A stretch of DNA of 64,000 nucleotides from Saprospirales bacterium GYS_P2D. Lineage in GTDB: Bacteria > Bacteroidota > Bacteroidia > Chitinophagales > Saprospiraceae. Both the position numbers and the translations under genes were made by a program. Positions within the stretch are counted from its first letter, which is position 1, and every line of letters starts with the position of its first letter. Below are positions 1 through 9,114 of this stretch, piece by piece. The stretch lies in contig WUUP01000005.1 in NCBI GenBank assembly GCA_009833045.1, positions 62,001 to 126,000 of the forward strand. The letters are read 5' to 3'. The notes beneath the pieces were generated by a model, which searched no databases, was not told where the DNA came from, and saw nothing but the letters and a program-made list of their open reading frames with translations.

Positions 1-367
1 TATTGTCGAGTCCGCTCATCTTGGAGAGCATATCGATGGCATTTCCCTGCTTAGCGCCGAGGATATGACCGAGAATACCAGCACCATCAGCAGCTTTGGT
101 GTTGTTGACTTGAGACGCCCCTTGGATGTATCCCATGAGATCATTGAGGATGCTACCATCATGGTCTCTATCGAGAGCTGCACCGAGAGCAGAAGCACCA
201 GTGTTATTTGATGAGTTTTTCGCCAGTGCGTTCATTAGGATAGCCATTCCATTGGTCACGGCTGTATTAGTTTGAGATTTGTCTACGTTATTACCGAGCT
301 GATTGCTCAGTGCTCCGATGACATCGTCAGAGAGCTGTGATTGTAATAAATCAAATAAGTCTGCCAT
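1..367 (-). CDS. DUF937 family protein, 3' end cut by window edge
   Basis: The reverse strand is open from ATG at 367 to the left edge, giving about 122 residues that begin MADLFDLLQSQLSDD. The helical pattern, with a QLG near residue 25, a long Ala/Asn/Gly-rich middle and repeated GAGILGHILG- and LSKMSGL-like stretches, matches the DUF937 (YidB-like) family of small cytoplasmic proteins of unknown function. There is no signal peptide. It is divergent from the glucosaminidase gene at 449. The C-terminus lies outside the window, so total length is unknown. The family call rests on the sequence pattern. Confidence 0.75.
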   Translation of the reverse strand, partial: MADLFDLLQSQLSDDVIGALSNQLGNNVDKSQTNTAVTNGMAILMNALAKNSSNNTGASALGAALDRDHDGSILNDLMGYIQGASQVNNTKAADGAGILGHILGAKQGNAIDMLSKMSGLDN

Positions 368-448
368 ATTGAGATTTGTTTATAAGTGTATGCTAATCCG
401 ATTCTGGTATAATGTTTGTTTTCTAATACCCCAACCAAATCTGCGAAA

Positions 449-1378
449 ATGATAAGAGTCGCCAAAATCACCATTTTTTTGATATCATGCATGTTTAGTC
501 AGCTACTTTTTAGTAGTGATGTTACATTGGACTATATCGATCAGTACAAGGGCATCGCTATTGCTGAAATGCAGAGGGTAGGAATCCCTGCCAGTATCAA
601 GATGGCACAGGCGATACTTGAGTCCAGTAGTGGCCAGAGCACTTTAGCTCGAGAGTCCAATAATCACTTTGGCATCAAATGCGGAAAAAACTGGACCGGT
701 AGAGAAGTATACAGAGAGGACGATGACTACAATAATGGCTTATTGATCAAAAGTTGTTTTAGAGCTTTTGATGATCCTGCTCAGTCGTTTTATGAGCATT
801 CAGAGTTTTTGGCTAATCCATACTCTAAGCGATATAAGTTTCTCTTTGAGCTGGATGTATATGATTATGAGGCTTGGGCCAAAGGGCTGAAAAAAGCAGG
901 ATACGCCACAGATCCTAACTATCCGAAGAAGCTCATCACCATCATCGAAAAATATGAACTTTATCATCTCGATCTGGGCATCATAAGCACTGCAGAGATG
1001 CTCGCCCAAGAGTCTGCTCAAGAAAAAACCTCGCCAGAAAATAATGAGCCCAATATCATCGCATCAAATGATCGAAAAATATCTACTGAGCAAGACCTTG
1101 GACAGAGATATGTAAATGCTGCCAGAACAAATAGAAAATCTAACGGACTACACAAAGTACAGGCAGGTGAAAGTATGGCTATCATCGCTGCTCAATACAA
1201 TGTAGGAGCGAAGGAGCTGTATGTGAAAAATAGAATGAAATTTGGCGATCAGCCAGCAGCAGGTCAAGATATAGCAGTGAGTAGCTACAAGCACCTGCCT
1301 CAGTCTACGAGTACAGTGCAGGCGCAAACTGGTAGTACGCTCTGGAAAGAGACCATCACCATAGGTGGTAGTCGATAA
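449..1378 (+). CDS. Secreted glucosaminidase (GH73-like) with C-terminal LysM
   Basis: Predicted peptidoglycan hydrolase that cuts the glycan backbone. The ATG at 449 is chosen because it gives a clean signal peptide (MIRVAKITIFLIS...); an in-frame ATG at 416 would add 11 polar residues. Residues about 28-180 form a glucosaminidase/FlgJ-type domain with the motif MAQAILESSSGQS, in which Glu58 is the expected catalytic acid, followed by the typical NNHFGIKC. An Asn/Gln-rich linker leads to a single LysM repeat at about 235-278 (HKVQAGESMAIIAAQYNV), which binds glycan. The protein is 309 residues and complete. It stands alone ahead of the metal-related genes and is probably involved in cell-wall remodelling. 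Confidence 0.9.
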   Translation: MIRVAKITIFLISCMFSQLLFSSDVTLDYIDQYKGIAIAEMQRVGIPASIKMAQAILESSSGQSTLARESNNHFGIKCGKNWTGREVYREDDDYNNGLLIKSCFRAFDDPAQSFYEHSEFLANPYSKRYKFLFELDVYDYEAWAKGLKKAGYATDPNYPKKLITIIEKYELYHLDLGIISTAEMLAQESAQEKTSPENNEPNIIASNDRKISTEQDLGQRYVNAARTNRKSNGLHKVQAGESMAIIAAQYNVGAKELYVKNRMKFGDQPAAGQDIAVSSYKHLPQSTSTVQAQTGSTLWKETITIGGSR

Positions 1379-1439
1379 AGCGTAATCGATGGCTTGCTAT
1401 TAGTGGATTCTGGTTTCTTTTTCCTGTAATTTTATAGCC

Positions 1440-1778
1440 GTGAATAAACTGGCGCTCATATTAGCTATAGTAGTGATAGGTCTGACCTTCAGGCCAGTAG
1501 CGTCCTATGTGCTGTCGGGTTCTACTTCGTGCTGTGCACAGGAGACGTCATGCGTGATAGATTTAGATCCGTCACATGATGATCAAGAGCACAAAGACTG
1601 TGATGGTCATGACTGTCTTCCGTTTCAGTCGTGCTGCAATGCTCCTGTACTTGTACCTTTTGTGGTACTGGATCTATCGTATCAAGCTTCGACCGATTAT
1701 GTAGCTAATTTTAATCTGAGCGCATTGATACCTCATCGATTAGCCCAAGAATACTGGCAGCCTCCCCGTTTAGTTTGA
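1440..1778 (+). CDS. Small exported Cys/His/Asp-rich protein, HYC_CC_PP-like
   Basis: The 112-residue protein starts at GTG (1440) and has an N-terminal hydrophobic segment (residues 4-20) acting as signal peptide or anchor. Cysteines lie at 31, 32, 38, 54, 59, 65 and 66 around an Asp/His-rich stretch (about 42-58), and the C-terminus ends in YWQPPRLV. The pattern of a CC pair followed by a hydrophobic stretch and a PP near the end resembles the small HYC_CC_PP proteins of Bacteroidota. These are often found beside HMA-domain and TonB-receptor genes, as here. A role in copper or other soft-metal handling is inferred from context and Cys content only. The family assignment is tentative. Confidence 0.6.
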   Translation: MNKLALILAIVVIGLTFRPVASYVLSGSTSCCAQETSCVIDLDPSHDDQEHKDCDGHDCLPFQSCCNAPVLVPFVVLDLSYQASTDYVANFNLSALIPHRLAQEYWQPPRLV

Positions 1779-1838
1779 TCTCATTAATACTACTGCAGTC
1801 AACCAACACTATTTATCAAACTAAGCATTCAAATAATC

Positions 1839-2177
1839 ATGAAATACTTTTCATTAATCATATCTCTGTTTTTGGCGATCAGCCTATCAAATACTTTATC
1901 AGCTCAGGCTACAAGCTCAGATGCTACTATCTCTACTATCGAAGTCAAAGTCAAAGGCATCAGCTGTGGCAATGGTCTTAAGAAAATCTGTAAAAGTGTA
2001 GAGGGCGTAGAAGGCGTCAACTACTGCAAGGCTATCAAAAAAGCTCGTGTATCAACATTTGAGGTGAGCTATCAGCCTGGCGAAGTAGATGAAGAAGCGA
2101 TATATGCTGCAATAGAGGCTACTCCCGGATGTAAAGATCCTAAGGATCGACCATTCGAAGTGAAGTCGAGAGAGTAG
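1839..2177 (+). CDS. Exported HMA-like metal-binding domain protein with altered CxxC
   Basis: A 112-residue protein with a signal peptide (MKYFSLIISLFLAISLSNTLSA, cut near residue 22) and one ferredoxin-like HMA fold at about residues 34-97. The usual GMxCxxC metal loop appears as GISCGNGLKKIC: Cys43 is kept, but the second Cys position is Gly46 and the next Cys is at 51; Cys63 and Cys98 are further downstream. The fold is supported by the IEVKVKGIS strand, the VEGVEGVNYCKA strand and the EEAIYAAIEATPGC helix. It lies between the Cys-rich protein and the TonB receptor, about 60-80 bases from each. It is probably a periplasmic metal carrier or sensor, but metal binding through the changed loop is unproven. 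Confidence 0.75.
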   Translation: MKYFSLIISLFLAISLSNTLSAQATSSDATISTIEVKVKGISCGNGLKKICKSVEGVEGVNYCKAIKKARVSTFEVSYQPGEVDEEAIYAAIEATPGCKDPKDRPFEVKSRE

Positions 2178-2260
2178 GTCGGTTTATCACCGATCAAGAT
2201 AGATAGGCAGTCAGTATCTGACATGCCTATATTTCAAAATAACTAAGTAAAATCAGAATC

Positions 2261-4465
2261 ATGAGAACAATTTTGTTTCTCTATGGTATGCTGGTGTCTG
2301 TGGGCGCTGTAGCGCAAAATATATCTGGTATGGTAGTCGATGACCATGATGATCCGCTCATGGGAGCGAATGTCATATGGCTATCAGGAGAGCATGGGAG
2401 CACTACTGATGAGGATGGCACATTCAGCATATTGAGATCAGATAATACTGATAAGCTGATCGTGAGTTTTGTGGGATATATGTCTGATACACTGACTATC
2501 AGTGACTCAGAAGTGTATATACGGCTACTGCCGGAGATGATGGAAGAGGTAGTAGTCAAAGCTCGTAAGGCAGGTATCGGCATCTCAAATATTGCAACCA
2601 GCAAGGTAGAAGCCATCGATAAGGTGGAACTAACTAAATCTGCCTGCTGTGATCTGGCGGGATGCTTTAATACGCAGGCATCTGTACAGGTACATACCAG
2701 CAATGTACTCACTAATAGTAAAGAGCTGAAGATCCTCGGACTCTCTGGAGTGTATAATCAGCTTTTAGTCGATGGATTTCCAATGCTACAGGGTCTCAAC
2801 TATACCTATGGTATCAGCAACATTCCTGGGACCTTAGTGCAGAACATCTTCATTTCCAAAGGGGCGAATAGCATCCTGCAAGGATCAGATGGGCCTAGTG
2901 GCCAGATCAATGTATTGTTAGCTGATGGAGATGCTGATCGACTGTTAGCAAATGCATATATGAATAGCTTTGGAGAAAAGCAGTTCAACCTGGGTCATTC
3001 TTTTAGTACTGGTGACTGGCGTAGCCATGTCGCACTACATACGGTACAGCCTGCAGGAGAGTTTGATCAGGATGATGATACTTTCCTTGATCTGCCAAAG
3101 CTGCGACGCTATGAGCTGTACAATAAATGGTCCTATGGCAATCAAAGTGACTGGGGCTGGAGTAGTGATATAGCGTATAGGCTAATTGACGAAAGTCGCA
3201 ATGGTGGGCAAACATCAGATAGTGATCTGGACTATCGTCAGACGGTAGATATGAATCTCTATGAGCTGTGGTCCAAGACAGTATTCAAATTTAGCGATGA
3301 GCATAAGTACAGCCTTTTTGCAAGTGCTCAGTATCATGATCAGGAATCGGTGTTTGGTCCATTGGGATACGATGCTGATCAGCTCAATGCATGGGCTAAG
3401 CTCGAGTATCAGTATAGCTACTCGGAGACCAGCAATCTCAAGGCGGGTGTCAACTATCAAGTTTTGGATCTATCAGAGAGCTTTACGGGTTCGGATAAAT
3501 TTGATATCTCAACGTTGGATAGCGATGAGTCGATCAGTAGGCTCTACACTGAGCATACGCTGGGGGCGATGGATGGTCGGCTGACATGGATGCTTGGACT
3601 GAGTGCTGACTACCATGACAGCTATGGCTGGCAGTACGTGCCACGTACTTTGATCAGATATGATCTCAATGATCGTCTGGTGGTCAGAGCTAACGCTGGA
3701 AGGAGCTGGCGTACGGCTAAGATCTTCAGCGAAAATATCAATCTACTGGCGAGTGCTCGAGAGATCGTCTTTGCTGATGATTTGGGTCAGGATAATCCAC
3801 TGCCCATCGAGCAGGCATGGAACTATGGAATCAATGCAGTCAAAAAATGGAGTACTGATAATGCGAATGGGTATATCAGTGTTGACTTTTATCGTACGGA
3901 GTTTGATCAGCAGCTATTTGTAGATTATGATGCTGAGGCGACAGCGGCATATATACGACAGTTTGGAGGAGAGAGTGTGAATAATGGATTTCAGACGGAT
4001 TTGGTTTTTAATTTTTGGGAGGCATTGGATCTGCGACTGGGCTATGTCTACGTGGATGCTTATCGTATAGTGGATGATGAGAAGCTCGTAGTCCCGTTCA
4101 ACTCTAAGCATCGAGTCCTCTATGGTATGGGCTATAAGCCTTTAGATCGGCCTTATGGATTTGATCTGAATGTGCACTGGTACGGAGAGCGGTTGATGCC
4201 TATCAATGATGGTGTACCGAATGAGTATATCCAAGATGCTGTGAGTGATCCATATGCTGTGCTTAATTTTCAGTTTAGCTTTAATCATGGCCGATTTGAG
4301 TGGTATACAGGCTGTGAGAACATCTTTGACTATCGTCAAGAGCAGGGTATCAGAGCGTGGCAAGATCCAACTTCGGACTACTTTGATACAGCGACCGTAT
4401 GGGGTCCATTGAGAGGTCGAGAGTTTTACCTTGGCGTGAGATACCGGATTCTTAAGGATAATTGA
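2261..4465 (+). CDS. TonB-dependent outer-membrane receptor, metal-associated type
   Basis: A 734-residue receptor importing a ligand across the outer membrane with energy from TonB-ExbBD. A signal peptide (residues 1-19) is followed by a CarboxypepD_reg-like domain (about 20-95, ISGMVVDDHDDPLMGANV), a plug domain (about 105-220) and a 22-strand-type barrel to the C-terminus, which ends in an aromatic-containing strand (EFYLGVRYRI). The plug begins with ELTKSACCDLAGCF (Cys129, 130, 135), a motif that in Bacteroidota receptors accompanies HMA and HYC_CC_PP genes. The two preceding genes are of exactly that kind, so a metal or metal-chelate substrate is inferred. The reading frame is intact. 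Confidence 0.9.
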   Translation: MRTILFLYGMLVSVGAVAQNISGMVVDDHDDPLMGANVIWLSGEHGSTTDEDGTFSILRSDNTDKLIVSFVGYMSDTLTISDSEVYIRLLPEMMEEVVVKARKAGIGISNIATSKVEAIDKVELTKSACCDLAGCFNTQASVQVHTSNVLTNSKELKILGLSGVYNQLLVDGFPMLQGLNYTYGISNIPGTLVQNIFISKGANSILQGSDGPSGQINVLLADGDADRLLANAYMNSFGEKQFNLGHSFSTGDWRSHVALHTVQPAGEFDQDDDTFLDLPKLRRYELYNKWSYGNQSDWGWSSDIAYRLIDESRNGGQTSDSDLDYRQTVDMNLYELWSKTVFKFSDEHKYSLFASAQYHDQESVFGPLGYDADQLNAWAKLEYQYSYSETSNLKAGVNYQVLDLSESFTGSDKFDISTLDSDESISRLYTEHTLGAMDGRLTWMLGLSADYHDSYGWQYVPRTLIRYDLNDRLVVRANAGRSWRTAKIFSENINLLASAREIVFADDLGQDNPLPIEQAWNYGINAVKKWSTDNANGYISVDFYRTEFDQQLFVDYDAEATAAYIRQFGGESVNNGFQTDLVFNFWEALDLRLGYVYVDAYRIVDDEKLVVPFNSKHRVLYGMGYKPLDRPYGFDLNVHWYGERLMPINDGVPNEYIQDAVSDPYAVLNFQFSFNHGRFEWYTGCENIFDYRQEQGIRAWQDPTSDYFDTATVWGPLRGREFYLGVRYRILKDN

Positions 4466-4572
4466 TCTACATACATATTAAGATAAAAAATGAAGGAGTC
4501 CAGCGAATGAATATGAGCTGGGCTCTTTTAGTTAATAGGCTCGATTATCTTTGGATAGAATATGATATCGCT

Positions 4573-5271
4573 ATGAGAGTAATATTGACTGTGATCTGTG
4601 CCTTTCTTATCACATGTGGTGCTAATGCCCAATCATTTTATTTTGGCCCGAAAGGAGGCCTGACTGTCGGACTACAAAACTGGAATGGAATAGAGCGTGA
4701 TCCATTATTGACTTATCATGGAGCGCTTTTCATAGAGAGCGATGATGCAGAGACTGACAATGCTCTTTTTGCACAGATCGGCTATCACAAGCGGGGCAGT
4801 GCAGAGCAGGTTTTGTTTTTCTCAGGTAGTAATAGCTCATTTCAGCGTCAGCCATTTGAGTTTAATAATGTAGCACTTCAGCTGGGCGCTAAGAAGAAGT
4901 TTGGAAGTATGCCGTCAGCCTACTATGGATTTGGTATACGGCTGGAGTACACTGTAGGGACTAATCTTGATGAGTATAGCCAGTTTGGTGGGTATTTTCC
5001 TGTAGATGAGTTCGTCAATGAATTTAACTATGGGGCGTCCCTAATGATTGGCAAGCGATTCATGTTTTCGGATTTGGCAGGTGCTTTTGTGGAGGCGAGT
5101 ATCTCTCCTGACATCTCTAAGCAGTATGAGCAGCCAGCGATTGCTAATGTCATCAGTCCTTTTACGGGTAATACTGTGACTCTCCGTGAACAAACTATTC
5201 GCAATATCACTTTCGAACTGACAGTCGGTTTCCGCTTTTTGAGAAAGGTGGTGTATCTCGATGAGAGATAG
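4573..5271 (+). CDS. Outer-membrane beta-barrel protein (PorT-like)
   Basis: ATG at 4573 gives a 232-residue protein with a clear signal peptide (MRVILTVICAFLITCGANAQ); upstream in-frame starts would add polar residues with no signal. The mature part alternates short amphipathic strands (FYFGPKGGLTVGLQ, YYGFGIRLEYTVG, YGASLMIGKRF, ITFELTVGFRF), typical of an 8-10 strand outer-membrane barrel of the PorT-like type. No enzymatic motif is visible. It follows the TonB receptor by about 107 bases and might be co-transcribed, but no shared function is evident. The specific role is unknown. Confidence 0.75.
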   Translation: MRVILTVICAFLITCGANAQSFYFGPKGGLTVGLQNWNGIERDPLLTYHGALFIESDDAETDNALFAQIGYHKRGSAEQVLFFSGSNSSFQRQPFEFNNVALQLGAKKKFGSMPSAYYGFGIRLEYTVGTNLDEYSQFGGYFPVDEFVNEFNYGASLMIGKRFMFSDLAGAFVEASISPDISKQYEQPAIANVISPFTGNTVTLREQTIRNITFELTVGFRFLRKVVYLDER

Positions 5272-5411
5272 GGATTATTAAATGATATAAAACGCAACCA
5301 CTAATAATCACAAGAGATATGAGATTGGCAAAAGCCAAATCCGCTCTATATCGACGATCCAATCATATAATTGTTATGGAGGTCAGTAGAGATTTGATTC
5401 GTTACCAAACT

Positions 5412-5444
5412 AAAAAAGCCAACTCAATTTCTCAAGTTGGCTTT
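5412..5444 (-). terminator. Rho-independent terminator after sdhB
   Basis: A perfect 10-bp stem (AAAGCCAACT at 5415-5424 with AGTTGGCTTT at 5435-5444) encloses a 10-nt loop. Read on the minus strand it is followed by a run of six U, as expected for the end of the sdhCAB transcript about 25 bases after the sdhB stop. The stem could also end transcription from the + strand gene at 4573, but its U-tract on that side is short. Confidence 0.85.
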
Positions 5445-5468
5445 GTATACTTTATAAAAGGGAATCTC

Positions 5469-6212
5469 TTACTCCTTGCCAATAGAAGCCGTGAGGAAGG
5501 CTCTATTGAGGTATGCGATATTATTCACTGATATTTCTTTTGGACATTCGACTTCGCAAGCTCTGATATTTGAGCAGAATCCGAATCCTTCTTTATCCAT
5601 CTGCGCTACCATCTTACGAGCACGAGAGGTCTCTTCTACTTCTCCTTGAGGGAGCTTGCCGAGATGAGCTACTTTAGCCGAGGTGAATAGCATAGCTGAT
5701 CCATTAGGACATGCTGCTGCGCAAGCACCACATCCGATACAGGCTGCTGCATCAAATGCTTCAAGCGCCGTATCTTTCTCGATCGGAATAGCATTGCCAT
5801 CAGGCGCTCCACCTGTGTTGACTGATACATATCCCCCAGCCTGAATGATTCTATCAAACGCCGAGCGGTCTACTACGAGATCTTTCACTACAGGGAAGGC
5901 TTTAGCTCTGTACGGCTCTACTGCGATAGTGTCTCCATCGTTAAACTTTCGCATATGCAGCTGACAGGTAGTAGTACCCTGCTGAGGTCCATGAGGGCGA
6001 CCATTGATGACCATACTACAGGCACCACAGATACCCTCTCTACAGTCATGCTCAAATGCCACAGGATCTTTCTTCTCTTGGATCAGCTGCTCGTTGAGCA
6101 CGTCCATCATCTCCAAAAACGACATATGCTCTGTCGCCTCCACCGTATGATTTTCAAAGTGACCTTTAGTGTTATTATTCTTTTGTCTCCAGACTTTTAG
6201 ATTGATTTTCAT
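5469..6212 (-). CDS. sdhB: Succinate dehydrogenase/fumarate reductase iron-sulfur subunit
   Basis: A 247-residue electron-transfer subunit that passes electrons from the flavoprotein to the membrane quinone site. All cluster ligands are visible: a [2Fe-2S] set at Cys57, 62, 65 and 83 (CREGICGAC...C), and two ferredoxin-type sets at Cys158, 161, 164, 168 ([12 protein letters not shown]) and Cys213, 219, 223 ([12 protein letters not shown]). Length and the spaced second domain match the Bacteroidota/epsilonproteobacterial class. It is the last gene of the minus-strand operon sdhC-sdhA-sdhB, 21 bases after sdhA, and ends shortly before a strong terminator. Direction of catalysis in vivo cannot be told from sequence. 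Confidence 0.97.
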   Translation of the reverse strand: MKINLKVWRQKNNNTKGHFENHTVEATEHMSFLEMMDVLNEQLIQEKKDPVAFEHDCREGICGACSMVINGRPHGPQQGTTTCQLHMRKFNDGDTIAVEPYRAKAFPVVKDLVVDRSAFDRIIQAGGYVSVNTGGAPDGNAIPIEKDTALEAFDAAACIGCGACAAACPNGSAMLFTSAKVAHLGKLPQGEVEETSRARKMVAQMDKEGFGFCSNIRACEVECPKEISVNNIAYLNRAFLTASIGKE

Positions 6213-6233
6213 CTCTATATGTTTTTGGATAGA

Positions 6234-8231
6234 CTATTTGTAGCTTCTCGTTTTGAGCTCGACATTATCAAATTTCAATTCTTCCTTGTACAGCTTATGA
6301 TCACCGCTCTCATCCCAGCTCCACGCTGCCACATAAGCATAATCTTCATCATTTCTCTGAGCTTCTCCCTCTGGAGTGCTGTATTCTTCACGGAAGTGAC
6401 CTCCGCATGATTCATTTCGATTGAGCGCATCTGCCATCATGACCTCACCAAGCTCAAGGAAGTCCGCTACTCGTATTGCTTTCTCCAGCTCCGGATTGAA
6501 CTCATCAGCATCACCAGGTACGAATACATCTCTGTAAAACTCCTCTCTGAGCTCACGTATCATCTTCTTACCTTTCTCCAGCCCTTCGGCATTGCGGGCC
6601 ATGCCACAGTAGTCCCACATGATATGACCGAGACGTCTATGGAATGATTCGACTGACTGATTTCCTTTGACCTTGATGATTTTATCTATCAGTGCCTTTG
6701 TATCATTCTCAGCCTTAATAAACTCAGGTGCATCAGGATCGATAGTCGGAGTACGGATCTCACCTGAGAGGAACTGACCTATAGTGTATGGTATCACGAA
6801 GTAGCCATCAGCGAGACCTTGCATGAGTGCTGATGCTCCCAGCCTATTAGCGCCATGATCAGAGAAATTACATTCGCCTAAAGCAAATAGTCCAGGGACA
6901 TTAGTCTCCAGATTATAATCTACCCATAGACCTCCCATCGTGTAGTGTACGGCAGGGTAGATTTTCATAGGTAGTTTGTATGGATTCTCTCCTGTGATCT
7001 TCTCATACATCTCAAAGAGGTTACCATATTTCTGCTCGATGACTGCTTCTCCGAGTTTTGTTATTTCGGCATCACTTGGATTAGCTATACCTTTTGATTT
7101 AGCTTCAGCCTTGCCATATCGTTGGATAGCTGAGCTAAAGTCGAGATATACGGCTAATCCTGTAGGTGCTACTCCTTTACCTTCATCACAAGCGACTTTA
7201 GCTGCTCGGGATGCCACATCACGTGGCACGAGATTACCAAAGGCAGGATATCTACGCTCGAGGTAGTAGTCTCTATCCCCTTCTGCTATGTCGAGTGCTG
7301 TTTTGCGACCTTCTCGGATAGCGACAGCATCTTCTATTTTATTTGGCACCCAGACACGTCCGTCATTTCTGAGCGACTCTGACATGAGGGTGAGTTTTGA
7401 CTGATAGTCACCTGATACAGGTATACAGGTAGGGTGTATCTGCGTGTAGCAAGGATTAGCCATTAGTGCACCACGTTTTACAGCTTTCCATGCTGCCGTT
7501 ACATTGGAGCCCATGGCATTAGTCGACAGGTAAAATACGTTACCATATCCACCACTTGCTAATACTACGCAGTGTGCCGCATGTCGCTCCAGTTCTCCAG
7601 TACGGAGATTTCTTGCGATGATACCACGAGCTTTTCCGTCTTTGATGACTACATCGAGCATCTCATGACGATTGTACATTGTTACATTGCCTGTAGCTAT
7701 CTGACGACTGAGAGCTTGATACGCTCCTATGAGTAGCTGCTGTCCAGTCTGACCCTTAGCGTAGAAGGTGCGAGATACCTGTACGCCACCGAATGAACGG
7801 TTGGCCAATAATCCACCATACTCTCTTGCAAAAGGTACTCCCTGAGCTACACACTGATCGATGATATCACGACTGACTTCTGCGAGTCTATGCACATTGG
7901 CCTCTCTGGATCTATAGTCTCCTCCTTTGATGGTATCATAAAACAAGCGGTATACGCTATCTCCATCATTCTGATAGTTTTTAGCGGCATTGATACCTCC
8001 TTGAGCAGCGATGCTGTGTGCTCGCCTCGGACTATCGTGGAATGAAAAACACTTCACATTATATCCGAGCTCTCCCAATGTAGCAGCGGCAGAAGCTCCT
8101 GCCAGACCTGTTCCTACCACGATGATCTCGATACGGCGCTTATTATTTGGCGCTACGAGATTCATAGTAGATCTGTAGTCTGTCCACTTCTCTGCTAATT
8201 CACCTTTAGGTACTTTACTCTCTAACTGCAT
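6234..8231 (-). CDS. sdhA: Succinate dehydrogenase/fumarate reductase flavoprotein subunit
   Basis: The 665-residue catalytic subunit of complex II, converting succinate and fumarate. It has the dinucleotide-binding motif [11 protein letters not shown] near residue 40 and the covalent-FAD motif [10 protein letters not shown]. The substrate-domain signature HYTMGG and the catalytic-arginine region ([14 protein letters not shown]) are also present. The C-terminal helical domain carries the family's CGGHFR motif. The gene lies 6 bases after sdhC and 21 before sdhB on the minus strand. The length is typical for the long Bacteroidota form. Together with aconitase at 25.8-28.0 kb it indicates a working oxidative TCA cycle, or a fumarate reductase branch under low oxygen. 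Confidence 0.97.
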   Translation of the reverse strand: MQLESKVPKGELAEKWTDYRSTMNLVAPNNKRRIEIIVVGTGLAGASAAATLGELGYNVKCFSFHDSPRRAHSIAAQGGINAAKNYQNDGDSVYRLFYDTIKGGDYRSREANVHRLAEVSRDIIDQCVAQGVPFAREYGGLLANRSFGGVQVSRTFYAKGQTGQQLLIGAYQALSRQIATGNVTMYNRHEMLDVVIKDGKARGIIARNLRTGELERHAAHCVVLASGGYGNVFYLSTNAMGSNVTAAWKAVKRGALMANPCYTQIHPTCIPVSGDYQSKLTLMSESLRNDGRVWVPNKIEDAVAIREGRKTALDIAEGDRDYYLERRYPAFGNLVPRDVASRAAKVACDEGKGVAPTGLAVYLDFSSAIQRYGKAEAKSKGIANPSDAEITKLGEAVIEQKYGNLFEMYEKITGENPYKLPMKIYPAVHYTMGGLWVDYNLETNVPGLFALGECNFSDHGANRLGASALMQGLADGYFVIPYTIGQFLSGEIRTPTIDPDAPEFIKAENDTKALIDKIIKVKGNQSVESFHRRLGHIMWDYCGMARNAEGLEKGKKMIRELREEFYRDVFVPGDADEFNPELEKAIRVADFLELGEVMMADALNRNESCGGHFREEYSTPEGEAQRNDEDYAYVAAWSWDESGDHKLYKEELKFDNVELKTRSYK

Positions 8232-8237
8232 GTCTGA

Positions 8238-8921
8238 TTAAGATTGTGTGAAAAAGATATATAATGGAAGAATAGCGAAGCCTAATGGCACCACGATGGC
8301 ATATATTTTTCCTACTCCTTCGATGATCGGAGTGTATTTTTTATGTCTCAGGCCTAATGTCTGGAAGGCACTTGCAAATCCATGCCAGAGATGAAATGCT
8401 AAAACAATAAGACCTATTATATAGCAGGCCATCCATATCGGATTGCTCATCACTGTGACGACTGACGCATATGCATCTATGATCTGACCATCACCGTAGT
8501 CTACATATGATACGCCGCTGTTTGTTTTAAACTTCAACCAAAAATGCCCCATATGCATGAGGATAAAGGCAAAAATAATTCCTCCTAAAATGGCCATGTT
8601 TTTAGATGCCCAAGAGGTGTCATTTTTAGCTGCTACAGCGTATTTTGACCCCTTCGCCGCTTTGTTTTTGAAGTATAACATGATGCCTATGATGGCATGA
8701 GCCAATATAAAAACATAGTTGCCCTTAGCTATAGTTTGGATGAGCGCATTCGTGCTCATGAATTCAGTGTACTCATTAAATGCTCGGCCTCCATCACTGC
8801 TGAGCAGTTGGAGATTTCCGATGAGATGTACGATTAAGAAAAGAATCAAAAATATCCCAGTAAGGGACATAATAAACTTTCTTCCGATACTTGATGTAAA
8901 GAAGTTGGCAAGCCATTTCAT
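8238..8921 (-). CDS. sdhC: Succinate dehydrogenase cytochrome b subunit (b558 type)
   Basis: A 227-residue membrane anchor with five hydrophobic helices (about residues 13-35, 65-85, 105-130, 155-180, 200-223), the class B arrangement with two hemes. Histidines in or near the helices (in IVHLIGN, LAHAIIGI, LMHMGHFW and AFHLWHGFAS) are the likely heme ligands. It anchors SdhAB to the inner membrane and reduces or oxidises menaquinone. It is the first gene of sdhCAB. The start is ATG (MKWLANFFTSSIGRK); an imperfect TAnnTTTG-like box (TTAATTTG) lies only about 10 bases upstream, so the promoter position is unsure. Confidence 0.93.
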   Translation of the reverse strand: MKWLANFFTSSIGRKFIMSLTGIFLILFLIVHLIGNLQLLSSDGGRAFNEYTEFMSTNALIQTIAKGNYVFILAHAIIGIMLYFKNKAAKGSKYAVAAKNDTSWASKNMAILGGIIFAFILMHMGHFWLKFKTNSGVSYVDYGDGQIIDAYASVVTVMSNPIWMACYIIGLIVLAFHLWHGFASAFQTLGLRHKKYTPIIEGVGKIYAIVVPLGFAILPLYIFFTQS

Positions 8922-9019
8922 AATTAATCACAAATTAAGTTTGGCAAAACTAATTATTTAAACCCATAGGGCGTGAATGGTTTTTTCAGGGATTTTATTT
9001 AGACTTGATTTAATTAGAT

Positions 9020-9035
9020 AATTGGTTGACCAATT
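9020..9035. promoter_or_regulatory. 16-bp inverted repeat between sdhC and the rnr operon
   Basis: AATTGGTTGACCAATT consists of two perfect 7-base arms with a 2-base centre, about 100 bases from the divergent sdhC start and 80 bases from the gene at 9115. Its size and symmetry suit a dimeric repressor or activator site. No known regulator could be assigned. Confidence 0.4.
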
Positions 9036-9059
9036 TTGCCCAAAGTGACCTTTGTACTT

Positions 9060-9091
9060 ATGTCGAAATGAGTGGTATAAAATGTCGAAAT
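9060..9091 (+). repeat. Direct repeat ATGTCGAAAT, two copies 22 bases apart
   Basis: ATGTCGAAAT occurs at 9060-9069 and again at 9082-9091. The start-to-start distance of 22 bases is about two helical turns, so both copies would face the same side of the DNA. The pair lies 24-55 bases before the start of the gene at 9115 and may be an activator site for that transcript. No binding protein is known. Confidence 0.35.
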
Positions 9092-9114
9092 TTGTAATCA
9101 CTCAAAAATAATTT

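Noticed and set aside
1775-1981. Open frame of 68 codons overlapping the HMA-like gene
   Set aside because: It is out of frame with the clearly exported HMA-like protein and has no coding-like pattern.
5319-5531. Open frame of 70 codons spanning the sdhB terminator
   Set aside because: It crosses a strong terminator and runs antisense into sdhB.
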